Origin: Seleniivibrio sp. | Lineage (GTDB): Bacteria; Chrysiogenota; Deferribacteres; Deferribacterales; Geovibrionaceae | Assembly: GCF_021209385.1 (NCBI RefSeq) | Contig: NZ_JAJOIL010000024.1 | Location: forward strand, 1 to 64,000 | Length of the DNA stretch: 64,000 nt | Direction of reading: 5' to 3' | Shown here: piece by piece, positions 44,933-52,930 of the stretch | Numbering within the stretch: the stretch's first letter is position 1 | Layout: every line of letters begins with the position of its first letter | Notes under the pieces: model-generated | Database searches by the model: none | Seen by the model: the letters and a program-made list of their open reading frames with translations, nothing else | Told to the model about the DNA's origin: nothing | Made by a program: the position numbers and the translations under genes

Positions 44933-44977
44933 ATAGAAATAAAAAGACCCCGCCGCCGGACAGGCAAACGGGGTCTT
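44933..44977 (-). terminator. Rho-independent terminator of the OmpA-family gene
   Basis: A 9-bp perfect stem (44944-44952 with 44969-44977) lies 23 bases after the stop at 45001. The minus-strand tail is T-rich. Confidence 0.82.
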
Positions 44978-45000
44978 GCAGCTTAATAAGCTATCAATAC

Positions 45001-46110
45001 TTATTTAACGACAGTTTCAATCCTGCGGTTTTTAAGCATGTTTTCGGGAGTATCGTTGGGCGCTATGGGCTGAGTTTCGCCATAACCGACAGCTGTCAGT
45101 CTGGAAGATTCAATGCCGTATTTGTTTATAAGCTCTTTAACGATAGAATCTGCTCTTTTCTGAGACAGTTTCTGGTTGTATGCATCCTTTCCAGCGCTGT
45201 CAGTGTGACCTTGAATTTCAACGTGTACAGATGGGTTTGCTTTCAGGAATTCAGCAAAATCGCTGATCTCCTGATCATAGCCGTCTGCAATATCAGCGCT
45301 GTTGGTTTTGAAGTTAACATTCAGGGTTGCAGCTATAAAACAGCCTTCTGCGTTAACTTTGTAACCTTTTTTAGTGCCGGGGCATTTGTCAAGGTAGTCG
45401 TAAACGCCGTCGCCGTCGGAATCAAGAGGGCAGCCTACAGAATCAACAGGAGCGCCTTCAGGTGTACCGGGGCATTTATCTGCATCATCATAAACGCCGT
45501 CTTTGTCACTGTCTGCGGAAGCAACTGCAACAGCGGCAGGTTCGGGAGCTTTTTCGACTTCCGCAGGTGCGGGAGCCGGCTCTTCTTTAACAGGTTCAGC
45601 AACTTTTGCGACAACTGGTGCAGGTTTGCCGAAAGCCACTGTAAGAGCAACGGAAGGAACTATATCGTTGCGTGTGTCTGTCATGAACATGTCCTTAACG
45701 CGAAGGTCGAGACCTACCGTATCGTTAAAAGGAACTTTCGCGCCGACACCGCCGATTACTCCGGCGTGGTCGTCATCATAGAACATGCCACCGAGACCAA
45801 GCAGCAGGTAAGGTCTGATAGCGCCGTCCAGATTGAAATGTATCAGAGAGTTAAGGCTCAGTGTTGTAGCGTTGACTTCTCCACCGCTGTCTTTGTCTGC
45901 ATTTGCATATGCAAACTCCCCTTCAAGAGCATATCTCTCTGACAGGAACTTACCGACTCTGATTGCAGGCTCGGCAGCATCGTCAAGATCGTGGTCTTCG
46001 TCAAAGAAGTGGTAACCGAGCGCTGGTGCGATATACATTTCACCTTTTTCATAGGCAAATGCTGTCGTCATGCATGAAGCGGCAATGACTGAAATGAGAA
46101 ATTTTTTCAT
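45001..46110 (-). CDS. OmpA-family outer membrane protein with TSP3 repeats
   Basis: An outer-membrane protein of 369 residues. A signal peptide (to AFA, about residue 19) precedes an eight-stranded beta-barrel domain (about 20-175), then a Pro/Ala/Glu-rich linker, two thrombospondin type 3 calcium-binding repeats (DSDKDGVYDDADKCPGT and DSDGDGVYDYLDKCPGT) and a peptidoglycan-binding OmpA domain (VEIQGHTDSAGKDAYNQKLS, NRRIETVV). The ATG at 46110 starts the signal peptide, with AGGAGG 11 bases upstream; the open frame back to 46245 is not coding. It has its own terminator. It likely anchors the outer membrane to the wall. Confidence 0.95.
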   Translation of the reverse strand: MKKFLISVIAASCMTTAFAYEKGEMYIAPALGYHFFDEDHDLDDAAEPAIRVGKFLSERYALEGEFAYANADKDSGGEVNATTLSLNSLIHFNLDGAIRPYLLLGLGGMFYDDDHAGVIGGVGAKVPFNDTVGLDLRVKDMFMTDTRNDIVPSVALTVAFGKPAPVVAKVAEPVKEEPAPAPAEVEKAPEPAAVAVASADSDKDGVYDDADKCPGTPEGAPVDSVGCPLDSDGDGVYDYLDKCPGTKKGYKVNAEGCFIAATLNVNFKTNSADIADGYDQEISDFAEFLKANPSVHVEIQGHTDSAGKDAYNQKLSQKRADSIVKELINKYGIESSRLTAVGYGETQPIAPNDTPENMLKNRRIETVVK

Positions 46111-46215
46111 TGTTCTGAATTCCTCCTGTGTGTTTGATAAGAAAAACATTAGCATATAAAAAAAAATACTCAAACAATCATTTGCGGTAGGTTGTGACAT
46201 TTTTACAATAACGCA

Positions 46216-46239
46216 AGAAGCCCCGCTGGCGGGGCTTCT
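46216..46239 (-). terminator. Likely terminator of the rhodanese-to-S4 gene cluster
   Basis: A 10-bp perfect stem (46216-46225 with 46230-46239) lies two bases after the S4 gene stop. The following minus-strand tail is only weakly T-rich. Confidence 0.6.
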
Positions 46240-46241
46240 AG

Positions 46242-46511
46242 TCATATATCGTTTTTCACTTTGTATTCAATGGTTTTTATGAATTTGTCAGCGTCCTGTT
46301 TAGAGACGCTTCCTTTTTCAGGCAGGGCAATGATTTCTATCTTTTTATACATATTCCATGCGTCAATCTCAAGAATATCGCCTGCTTTTATCTGAGCGGA
46401 AGGTTTTGCCGATCGTCCGTTCAATTTCACAAACCCCTCGTCCGCCATTTCGTTTGCAACTGTGCGACGCTTTATAAGCATCATCACTTTAAGAAACTTA
46501 TCAACCCGCAT
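46242..46511 (-). CDS. S4-domain RNA-binding protein (RqcP/HslR-like)
   Basis: An 89-residue protein made of one S4 domain (MRVDKFLKVMMLIKRRTVANEMADEGFVKLNG), as in ribosome-associated heat shock protein 15/RqcP, which acts on stalled 50S-peptidyl-tRNA complexes. AGAGGA lies five bases before the ATG at 46511; the longer frame to 46583 is antisense-free but inside the preceding gene. It overlaps that gene by 11 bases and ends the operon. Confidence 0.9.
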   Translation of the reverse strand: MRVDKFLKVMMLIKRRTVANEMADEGFVKLNGRSAKPSAQIKAGDILEIDAWNMYKKIEIIALPEKGSVSKQDADKFIKTIEYKVKNDI

Positions 46512-47442
46512 ATTTCCTCTGGATAAATATCTCGTCTTTTTTGTCCTGCAGCCACTGCTCAAAAGCGCTTTTTGCTTTTGCATCTTTCATTGCTCTTATA
46601 ATATTCTCTTTTTTATCGCTCTCCACATCGGATTTGTCTTTATATCCCTCAACGTAAAAAACCCTGTAACCGTCAACATCCTCAAGGGGTTTTGTTATTC
46701 CCTGTTTCATATCGCCGATCAGCTCGCGAATCTTCGGATCAAGGAAACCAAGCTCAACCCATCCCAGATAACCGCCGTTTTCTGCCAGTTTGTCTTCGGA
46801 GTATTTCATCGCTGTGTCACGGAAGCTCTTATGCTCTTCAAAATCCTTCATAGCTTCATCCAGCTTCTCTTTTGAGCCAAGTTTCATCATGCGCAGTTCA
46901 TACATATCTGAAAGGTCTAGTGTTTTTTCATGTTCCATAACGTATTTTTTAAAATCTTCATCTGTAACAACGACTTTCGGACGGAAATAAGAAGACATCA
47001 GCCTTGTTGTGAGGATGTCCACCTTAATTTTCCATTTATACTGTTCATATGTCTGGTGCTGTGCGGCAAGCAGCTCTTCGAGCTGTTCTTTGTTTACATT
47101 GTTTCTCTGCATAATATCCTGAAGCGCGCCTTCAACTTCTGCATCGGAAACACGGACACCCTCTTCCGCAGCGGCTATCTCAACGACATAGTTGTCTATG
47201 AGGTTCTCCATATTCTCACGATAAAAATCGTTAAGCTGCTGTTTTCTCTCTTCGCCTTTGAATTTTGTGTAGATGAGTTTAAGTCTTTGGGGGTTAATGG
47301 ATTCCACGTCATACTGTGTTATAACCTTGTCGCCCACCACCGCAAAAACGCGGTTAATGACCTCTGCTCCCGCATTATTGAGGGTCAGAACTGAGAGAAG
47401 AACCGTCAGCGAAAACAATCTTAGATTTTTCATATAAGCCAT
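46501..47442 (-). CDS. Periplasmic SurA-like peptidyl-prolyl isomerase
   Basis: An exported chaperone/isomerase of 313 residues. A signal peptide (to NAGA) precedes a SurA N-terminal domain (VINRVFAVVGDKVITQYDVE, FYRENMENLIDNYVVE) and one parvulin domain (about 175-270, LSDMYELRMMKLG, SEDKLAENGGYLGWVELGFL). It likely helps outer-membrane proteins fold. Its start lies 68 bases inside the preceding parvulin gene. Confidence 0.92.
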   Translation of the reverse strand: MAYMKNLRLFSLTVLLSVLTLNNAGAEVINRVFAVVGDKVITQYDVESINPQRLKLIYTKFKGEERKQQLNDFYRENMENLIDNYVVEIAAAEEGVRVSDAEVEGALQDIMQRNNVNKEQLEELLAAQHQTYEQYKWKIKVDILTTRLMSSYFRPKVVVTDEDFKKYVMEHEKTLDLSDMYELRMMKLGSKEKLDEAMKDFEEHKSFRDTAMKYSEDKLAENGGYLGWVELGFLDPKIRELIGDMKQGITKPLEDVDGYRVFYVEGYKDKSDVESDKKENIIRAMKDAKAKSAFEQWLQDKKDEIFIQRKYAG

Positions 47443-48346
47443 TGATATAGTCCTTTAACTTTTTTTCCTGTTTTATTCCGTAAAGCTCGTCCTTAAGCTG
47501 AGCTTTATAATAATCGAATGAATTAACCTTCTCTTTCACATCCACCAGATGGAAGATGTGGTAGCCGAACTCGGATTTAAGCACACCGCTGGTTTCGCCG
47601 GGTTTCAGTTTAAGTGCCTCTGAAAAAACGTCAGGATAAGACGAAACATCTATATAGCCTAGATCACCGCCCTGTTCAGCTTCCGGAGCGATGGAATATT
47701 TCTGCGCAGTCTCTGCAAAGCTTATGCCCTTGTTCATCATAGTGAGCGCTTCACGCGCTTTTTTTTCATCGGCGGTAACTATATGGAGTATATGAACAAG
47801 AGCAACGTCCGAAAGTTCACTTTTGCGTTTTTCATAATACGCTTTAAGTTCTTTGTCGGAAACTGTAATGTTCCCGGTCTCCTCGCTTAAAAGCTCGGTG
47901 ACGATAACACGCTGGCGCAGGAGTTCTTCAATCTTTCCGAAATCCAGATCATACTGTTTCTGCATCTCGGTTATTGTCTGTCCTCCCTGCTCTTTTTTGA
48001 AAGTATCAAGCAGTTCAGTGAATTTTTTCTCGTCGATTTTTATTCCCTGTTTCTTCGCCTGATGCAGAAGCAGTCTGTGACGCACGAAATCCTCTTTAAG
48101 AGATTCCAGAACAGCTTTGTTGTCTCTGTTCTCCGGATCCATCATAGCGTTCGTATAGGAGATGAAATCTCTGAAATCGCCCTTGGTAAGCACTTCATCG
48201 TTAATTGTTACAAAGGGTTGTGTAAGGTCTTCCGTGTCTTCGGCTTTTGTTTCCGGTTCATGGGCGCTCTCTTTCTCTTTCTTTCCGCATCCGGCGAAAA
48301 GGAAAAGTGAGGCGATGATAAGGATAATGAAAGGTATTCTCTTCAT
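47375..48346 (-). CDS. Parvulin-type peptidyl-prolyl isomerase lipoprotein (PrsA-like)
   Basis: A lipid-anchored periplasmic isomerase of 323 residues. The lipobox is LFLFAGC, lipidated at about Cys20. A SurA-like N-terminal helical region is followed by a PpiC domain (VALVHILHIVTADEKKAREAL, GGDLGYIDVSSYPDVFSEALKLKPGETSG, FGYHIFHLVDV). It lies 41 bases after mfd and overlaps the next isomerase by 68 bases, so the two are tightly coupled. The ribosome site is weak. Confidence 0.93.
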   Translation of the reverse strand: MKRIPFIILIIASLFLFAGCGKKEKESAHEPETKAEDTEDLTQPFVTINDEVLTKGDFRDFISYTNAMMDPENRDNKAVLESLKEDFVRHRLLLHQAKKQGIKIDEKKFTELLDTFKKEQGGQTITEMQKQYDLDFGKIEELLRQRVIVTELLSEETGNITVSDKELKAYYEKRKSELSDVALVHILHIVTADEKKAREALTMMNKGISFAETAQKYSIAPEAEQGGDLGYIDVSSYPDVFSEALKLKPGETSGVLKSEFGYHIFHLVDVKEKVNSFDYYKAQLKDELYGIKQEKKLKDYINGLYEKSKIVFADGSSLSSDPQ

Positions 48347-48387
48347 ATTGACAGATTACTTAATAGCAAACTAATTTGCAATAGTCT

Positions 48388-51300
48388 TTATTCCCTTGCG
48401 GGGGCTATAAGTGAAAGGAAGACAGCACCGGAGGACAATGTCTTTTCCGCCCGCTCAAAAAGAAGCGAAAGGGTGAATTCGTCGTCGAATTTCAATAGAC
48501 CGCCGCATTTTGACGCGCTGTCCATCAGAACAGGCGGCTGAACCGAGCTGTTCTTCGTAAATTTCATTTTTATGCGATTTGAATAGATGTAAATCTTTTC
48601 GACGTTCGCTCTGCCTGCGAGGTTCTTAAGCAGCATTATGCGCGCAAAATTTCTGGTCTGTTCACCTGTTTCGCCGAACATCCCCTCCATTTCTTCAAGA
48701 AGCCCGACAGTCTCTTCCTCTGTGGCGACATAGGAAAACTTGCGGTAATAGTCCAGCCTGAGCCGCGTATCCTCAATATAGTCCGCAGGAATATAATGCG
48801 GAACGGCTGTTATTATCTCTGTGTCTGTGAAAATGTCAGTGATACCTTTCAGTTCTTTTACAGCCTCGTCTATCATGGCGATGAACAGTTCATATCCCAC
48901 TTTAACCACAAAGCCCGACTGGTCGGCGCCGAGAAGGTCGCCGGCACCTCTAAGCTGGAGGTCATAAAAGGCTATCTTAACACCGCTTCCGAGATCAGAA
49001 AGCTGCTGAATTATCTTAAGACGTTTCTGCGCAACCAGCGAAAGACCGGAAAAGTTCGGAACCACAAGGTAGCAGTAGCCGCGACGCACTGAGCGCCCCA
49101 CCCTGCCTTTAAGCTGGTATATCTGCGCCAGTCCGAGATGAGCCGCATCGTTTATAACAATAGTGTTTACGTTTGGAATATCTATCCCGTTCTCAATAAT
49201 CGCCGTGCAGACAAGAACGTCGGTCTCCCCTGCGTAAAACTCCATGAGTATCTTTTCAAGCGTCTGAGCGTCCATCTGCCCGTGGGCAAAACCTACCCGC
49301 GCTCCCGGAAGCATGCTGCGCACCCCTGCAGTCACCTGCTCAATGTCCTCTACTCTGTTGTGCAGATAAAATACCTGACCGCCCCGTTCAAGCTCTCGCT
49401 GAATGGCAATCTTTATCTCCTCGTCCTTCTTCACAACCTTTGTAATGACCGGAAGTCTGTCCACAGGCGGCGTATCTATTACAGATATGTCCCGTATGCC
49501 GGAGAGTGAAAGCTGCAAAGTCCTCGGTATGGGCGTTGCGGAAAGATAAAGCACGTCCACGTTGGTTTTCATGGCTTTTATCTTCTCTTTGTGGGAAACG
49601 CCGAACCGCTGTTCCTCATCTATTATAAGCAGACCGAGGTCTGAAAATTCCACATCCTTTCCGAGCATCTTGTGCGTTCCCACCAGAATATCAATCTGCC
49701 CTTTGGACAACCTGTCCAGAATGTCGCGCACTTCTTTGTGTGTGCGGAAACGGCTGACATAATCGACGTTGACAGGCAGTTCGCCGAAACGTTTTTTAAA
49801 TGTCAGGTAATGCTGACGTGCAAGAACTGTCGTCGGAACCAGAACGGCAACCTGTTTGCCTCCCGCCACTGCCTTACAGGCGGCTCGCATCGCAACCTCG
49901 GTCTTTCCGAAGCCGACGTCACCGCAAACAAGCCTTTCCATGGGAAGCAGATTCTCCATGTCGTTATAAACGTCATGAATAGCAGTGAGCTGGTCGTCGG
50001 TCTCGTCAAACTCGAACTGCTGCTCGAAATCCTCCGTCATCTTACCGTCGTCATGAAACGCAAAACCTTTTTCCAGCTTCCGTTTGGCATAAAGCTGTAA
50101 AAGGTCGAACGCTATCTTTTTTGCCCTTGTACGCGCCTGAGCCTTAAGTTTCTTCCATGTCTGGGTCTGTAGAGAACTTACGCGGGGTCTGGAACCTTCG
50201 GAACCGATGTATTTCTGTAACTGCCCTATGGAGGACAAAGGCACATAGAGAAATTCACCGTTATCATACTCAAGCTGTAAAAAATCTCCCTCTACACCGC
50301 CGATGCTCTGATGCACCAGCCCTTTATAGATACCGATACCGTAATCCACATGGACAACGAAATCGCCGCTTTCAAGATCGGAGATAGAGGTGGAATAGAC
50401 CTCTTTCTTACCTCTTTTCGGTTTCTTGCGTGCAACTCCGAAAATATCCTCATCGCTGAACACAGCAAGCAGACGTTTTTCATCTATAAACCCGCCGCGC
50501 AGTTTCTCGTTCAGGACATACAGTCCCGCATGTGTCACTTCCGCATGGACGGATATTTTCTGTGCGCTGTAACCGTAATCCACGGAGAAGTTTGTAAACA
50601 GTTCCATGAGCTTTCCGCTCTCAATGGCGCAAATTACGCGGTACCCGTTCTCCGTATGGCTCTTTATGATATCCATCGCCGCAGACATGGACTGATAAAC
50701 GTTTCCTTTCTTCCCGCCGAGAAGCATCGCACTGCTTTTGTATGGTACAGTGACGGCACTCTCTGTCACGATGTCCGCCAGTACCATCCGCTCGTGTTCA
50801 TCGTATTCCGGATAGATTAGCGACGGGGATATGAAATTATGTATAAAAAATTCACCTTCCGGTTTGCGTCTGTCCGCCAGAGCAAGAAGATCCGTGAAAT
50901 GAGTTTTATAATCCTCAGTAAAAAAGACAAAATTGTAACTGTTTCCTGCGTATTCGAGTATATTGGACATCCGCCCGTAAATTGCAGGGGCAAGCCAGTG
51001 ACATCCGGCGTATTTGCCGTAAAGCTCTGTTTTATCCAGTATATCTTTATCTGTTATGCGTTTTTTGATATCCTCCGCGTCAAACAGCGCTTCGGATGCC
51101 GGAAGCAGAACCACATGTTTCATGGTTTTCAAGGGTTTGCGGGTGCTTCTGTCCACAAGGGAAATCCGCTCCGCTTCATCGCCGAAAAATTCTATCAGAC
51201 ATGGATTGTCAAAATCCGCTGGAAAAACTTCAAGTATGTCACCGCGGAATGCGTATTCACCAGGACCGTCCACAAGTTCAACATGAACGTATCCGGCGTA

Positions 51301-51696
51301 GTTCAGCAGATATTCAAGCTCCTGCCTGTCATAGTCTCCGCCGACGTTGATGTTTATAACGGAACTCTTAAAAACGTCGACAGGTGCAAGACCTTTCAGA
51401 AGAGCATAAGGTGTTGTAACCACTATACAGGGGGCATCTGAGTTAAGAAGTGTATTAAGCGCAGCGGCACGGGCGGAGATAACCTCCGGCAGAACGCGTG
51501 CCTCTTCAAAAGGTTCCTGAGTGTATTCGGGAAAACCCAGAACCGCAGAACGGGAGAAGAAATAGCGGGTTTCCTGAAGAATAAGCTCGTATTCCCTTTT
51601 GTTTGAAGCAACAAAGAAAGTAACGCGTCCCTCCGGTCTTTTGTTATAGAAATACCAGACGGAGGAACATCCCCAGAGACCGCAAAACTTCTGCAT
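48388..51696 (-). CDS. mfd: Transcription-repair coupling factor
   Basis: A 1102-residue ATP-dependent translocase that removes RNA polymerase stalled at DNA lesions and recruits UvrA. UvrB-like domains 1-2 lie at the start, the RNA polymerase-interacting (CarD-like) domain around FVVHVDYGIGIYKGLVHQSIGG, then the RecG-type helicase (Walker A GDVGFGKTEVAMRAA, DEEQ box, SATPIPRTLQLSL) and the C-terminal TRCF domain. The start at 51696 shares one base with the gmhA stop. uvrB is elsewhere in the window (60.6 kb). Confidence 0.97.
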   Translation of the reverse strand: MQKFCGLWGCSSVWYFYNKRPEGRVTFFVASNKREYELILQETRYFFSRSAVLGFPEYTQEPFEEARVLPEVISARAAALNTLLNSDAPCIVVTTPYALLKGLAPVDVFKSSVININVGGDYDRQELEYLLNYAGYVHVELVDGPGEYAFRGDILEVFPADFDNPCLIEFFGDEAERISLVDRSTRKPLKTMKHVVLLPASEALFDAEDIKKRITDKDILDKTELYGKYAGCHWLAPAIYGRMSNILEYAGNSYNFVFFTEDYKTHFTDLLALADRRKPEGEFFIHNFISPSLIYPEYDEHERMVLADIVTESAVTVPYKSSAMLLGGKKGNVYQSMSAAMDIIKSHTENGYRVICAIESGKLMELFTNFSVDYGYSAQKISVHAEVTHAGLYVLNEKLRGGFIDEKRLLAVFSDEDIFGVARKKPKRGKKEVYSTSISDLESGDFVVHVDYGIGIYKGLVHQSIGGVEGDFLQLEYDNGEFLYVPLSSIGQLQKYIGSEGSRPRVSSLQTQTWKKLKAQARTRAKKIAFDLLQLYAKRKLEKGFAFHDDGKMTEDFEQQFEFDETDDQLTAIHDVYNDMENLLPMERLVCGDVGFGKTEVAMRAACKAVAGGKQVAVLVPTTVLARQHYLTFKKRFGELPVNVDYVSRFRTHKEVRDILDRLSKGQIDILVGTHKMLGKDVEFSDLGLLIIDEEQRFGVSHKEKIKAMKTNVDVLYLSATPIPRTLQLSLSGIRDISVIDTPPVDRLPVITKVVKKDEEIKIAIQRELERGGQVFYLHNRVEDIEQVTAGVRSMLPGARVGFAHGQMDAQTLEKILMEFYAGETDVLVCTAIIENGIDIPNVNTIVINDAAHLGLAQIYQLKGRVGRSVRRGYCYLVVPNFSGLSLVAQKRLKIIQQLSDLGSGVKIAFYDLQLRGAGDLLGADQSGFVVKVGYELFIAMIDEAVKELKGITDIFTDTEIITAVPHYIPADYIEDTRLRLDYYRKFSYVATEEETVGLLEEMEGMFGETGEQTRNFARIMLLKNLAGRANVEKIYIYSNRIKMKFTKNSSVQPPVLMDSASKCGGLLKFDDEFTLSLLFERAEKTLSSGAVFLSLIAPARE

Positions 51697-52274
51697 CAGG
51701 AAAATTTGCCGAACATCATCTCATCCACAAGCTGACAGATTATATGCGCTGCCGCTATGTGGATTTCCTGTATTCTCGGCGTATTATCCGTTGGCGACTG
51801 GAAAAGAATATCGCAAAGTCCTTTCATCTTTCCGCCGTCGCGTCCTGTGAAACCGATGATACGGACGTTCATTCTGTCCGCCTCGCGCAGAGCCCTGACA
51901 ACGTTTTCGGAATTTCCGCTGGTTGAGATTCCCCAGATGATATCCTTTTCGCTGCCGAGCGCACTCACCTGTTTAAGGAATATATCGTTGAACTCGTAAT
52001 CGTTACCTATTGATGTGATTATAGATGTATCAGTTGTAAGCGCTATCGCAGGAAGGGGCGGGCGCTCCATTTTAAACCTGTTCACAAATTCCGCTGCGAT
52101 ATGCTGTGCATCCGCTGCAGACCCGCCGTTTCCGCAGATAAGCAGTTTCCCGCCGTTCTCGAAACACTTGGTGATTTCGGTTGCTATGGCTATGAGAACA
52201 GGGGTGCTTTCAGTGATAAATCTTGTCTGCACCTCTTTCATCTCTTCAAATATAGACTCAATGAATTTATCCAT
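51696..52274 (-). CDS. gmhA: Phosphoheptose isomerase (GmhA/DiaA-type SIS protein)
   Basis: A 192-residue SIS-domain protein that converts sedoheptulose 7-phosphate to D-glycero-D-manno-heptose 7-phosphate for lipopolysaccharide core. Key segments are LICGNGGSAADAQHIAAEFVNRF, TTDTSIITSIGNDYEFNDIF, ISTSGNSENVVRAL and the C-terminal IQEIHIAAAHIICQLVDE with its metal-site His and Glu. DiaA, a DnaA-binding homologue, shares the fold but the retained heptose-isomerase residues favour GmhA. It overlaps mfd by one base. Confidence 0.92.
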   Translation of the reverse strand: MDKFIESIFEEMKEVQTRFITESTPVLIAIATEITKCFENGGKLLICGNGGSAADAQHIAAEFVNRFKMERPPLPAIALTTDTSIITSIGNDYEFNDIFLKQVSALGSEKDIIWGISTSGNSENVVRALREADRMNVRIIGFTGRDGGKMKGLCDILFQSPTDNTPRIQEIHIAAAHIICQLVDEMMFGKFS

Positions 52275-52346
52275 ATATTAACCCTGTTAAAGCATTTTAC
52301 ATCATTAATATATTCCAAACGGGAAGATAGCAACCAGAAATCCCTA

Positions 52347-52823
52347 TTATCTGACAATAAGCCTGTCTTTTCCGTATTTTACTTTTGCAATAAGATAATA
52401 CATTCCGTCGGGGCTTATGCCGCATCCGCCGTCCTTTTTGGGGTCTGTAAGATTATAGAACATCTCTTCCGCACGGGGACCGAACGGACAAACAAAAATT
52501 ATCTTTTCATTTTCCGGAAGCTGAGGGATTATCTTTTCACAGGCTCCGTCCTCTTCAAACAGTGCAACAGGGATGTTCACCATTCCCTCTGTGTGCTTCT
52601 TTTCATATTCCTGAGGAGTTCTTACATCAACAACGAAATAATCGGCGGGAAGTCCTTCATAAAACAGAGGGGCTGCGTTTTCAACAGTCACCTTTCCGTT
52701 TTCCGGCATAGGCAGAGGATCAGCCACTTTTCTAGGGCTGTTTGATATGTAAAAATAAGCTCCGCCGCCGGCAATACAAAGTGCGAAAACCACACAAACA
52801 ACAATTACAATTGCTCTTTTCAT
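52347..52823 (-). CDS. Membrane-anchored rhodanese-domain protein
   Basis: A 158-residue protein with an N-terminal membrane anchor or signal (about 3-27) and one periplasmic rhodanese domain: ADYFVVDVRTPQEYEKKHTEGMVNIPV, and an active-site loop FVCPFGPRAEEM with a likely catalytic Cys. The tail (KKDGGCGISPDGMYYLI) departs from simple rhodaneses. AGGAGG precedes the start. It is 72 bases ahead of gmhA on the same strand; whether it belongs to that operon is not clear. Confidence 0.87.
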   Translation of the reverse strand: MKRAIVIVVCVVFALCIAGGGAYFYISNSPRKVADPLPMPENGKVTVENAAPLFYEGLPADYFVVDVRTPQEYEKKHTEGMVNIPVALFEEDGACEKIIPQLPENEKIIFVCPFGPRAEEMFYNLTDPKKDGGCGISPDGMYYLIAKVKYGKDRLIVR

Positions 52824-52930
52824 AACTCCTCCTATGTTTAATATGTATACTTTATTTTATATGGAATCAATATAAACATCCGGGTTGCGCCAGGCAGTAA
52901 AGGGCTGTAAAATTAAACACCGGTGAAAAA

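Noticed and set aside
44905-45942. A 345-codon plus-strand frame opposite the OmpA gene
   Set aside because: Antisense shadow of a clear OmpA-family gene; composition is Phe/Cys/Ser-rich and no ribosome site is seen.
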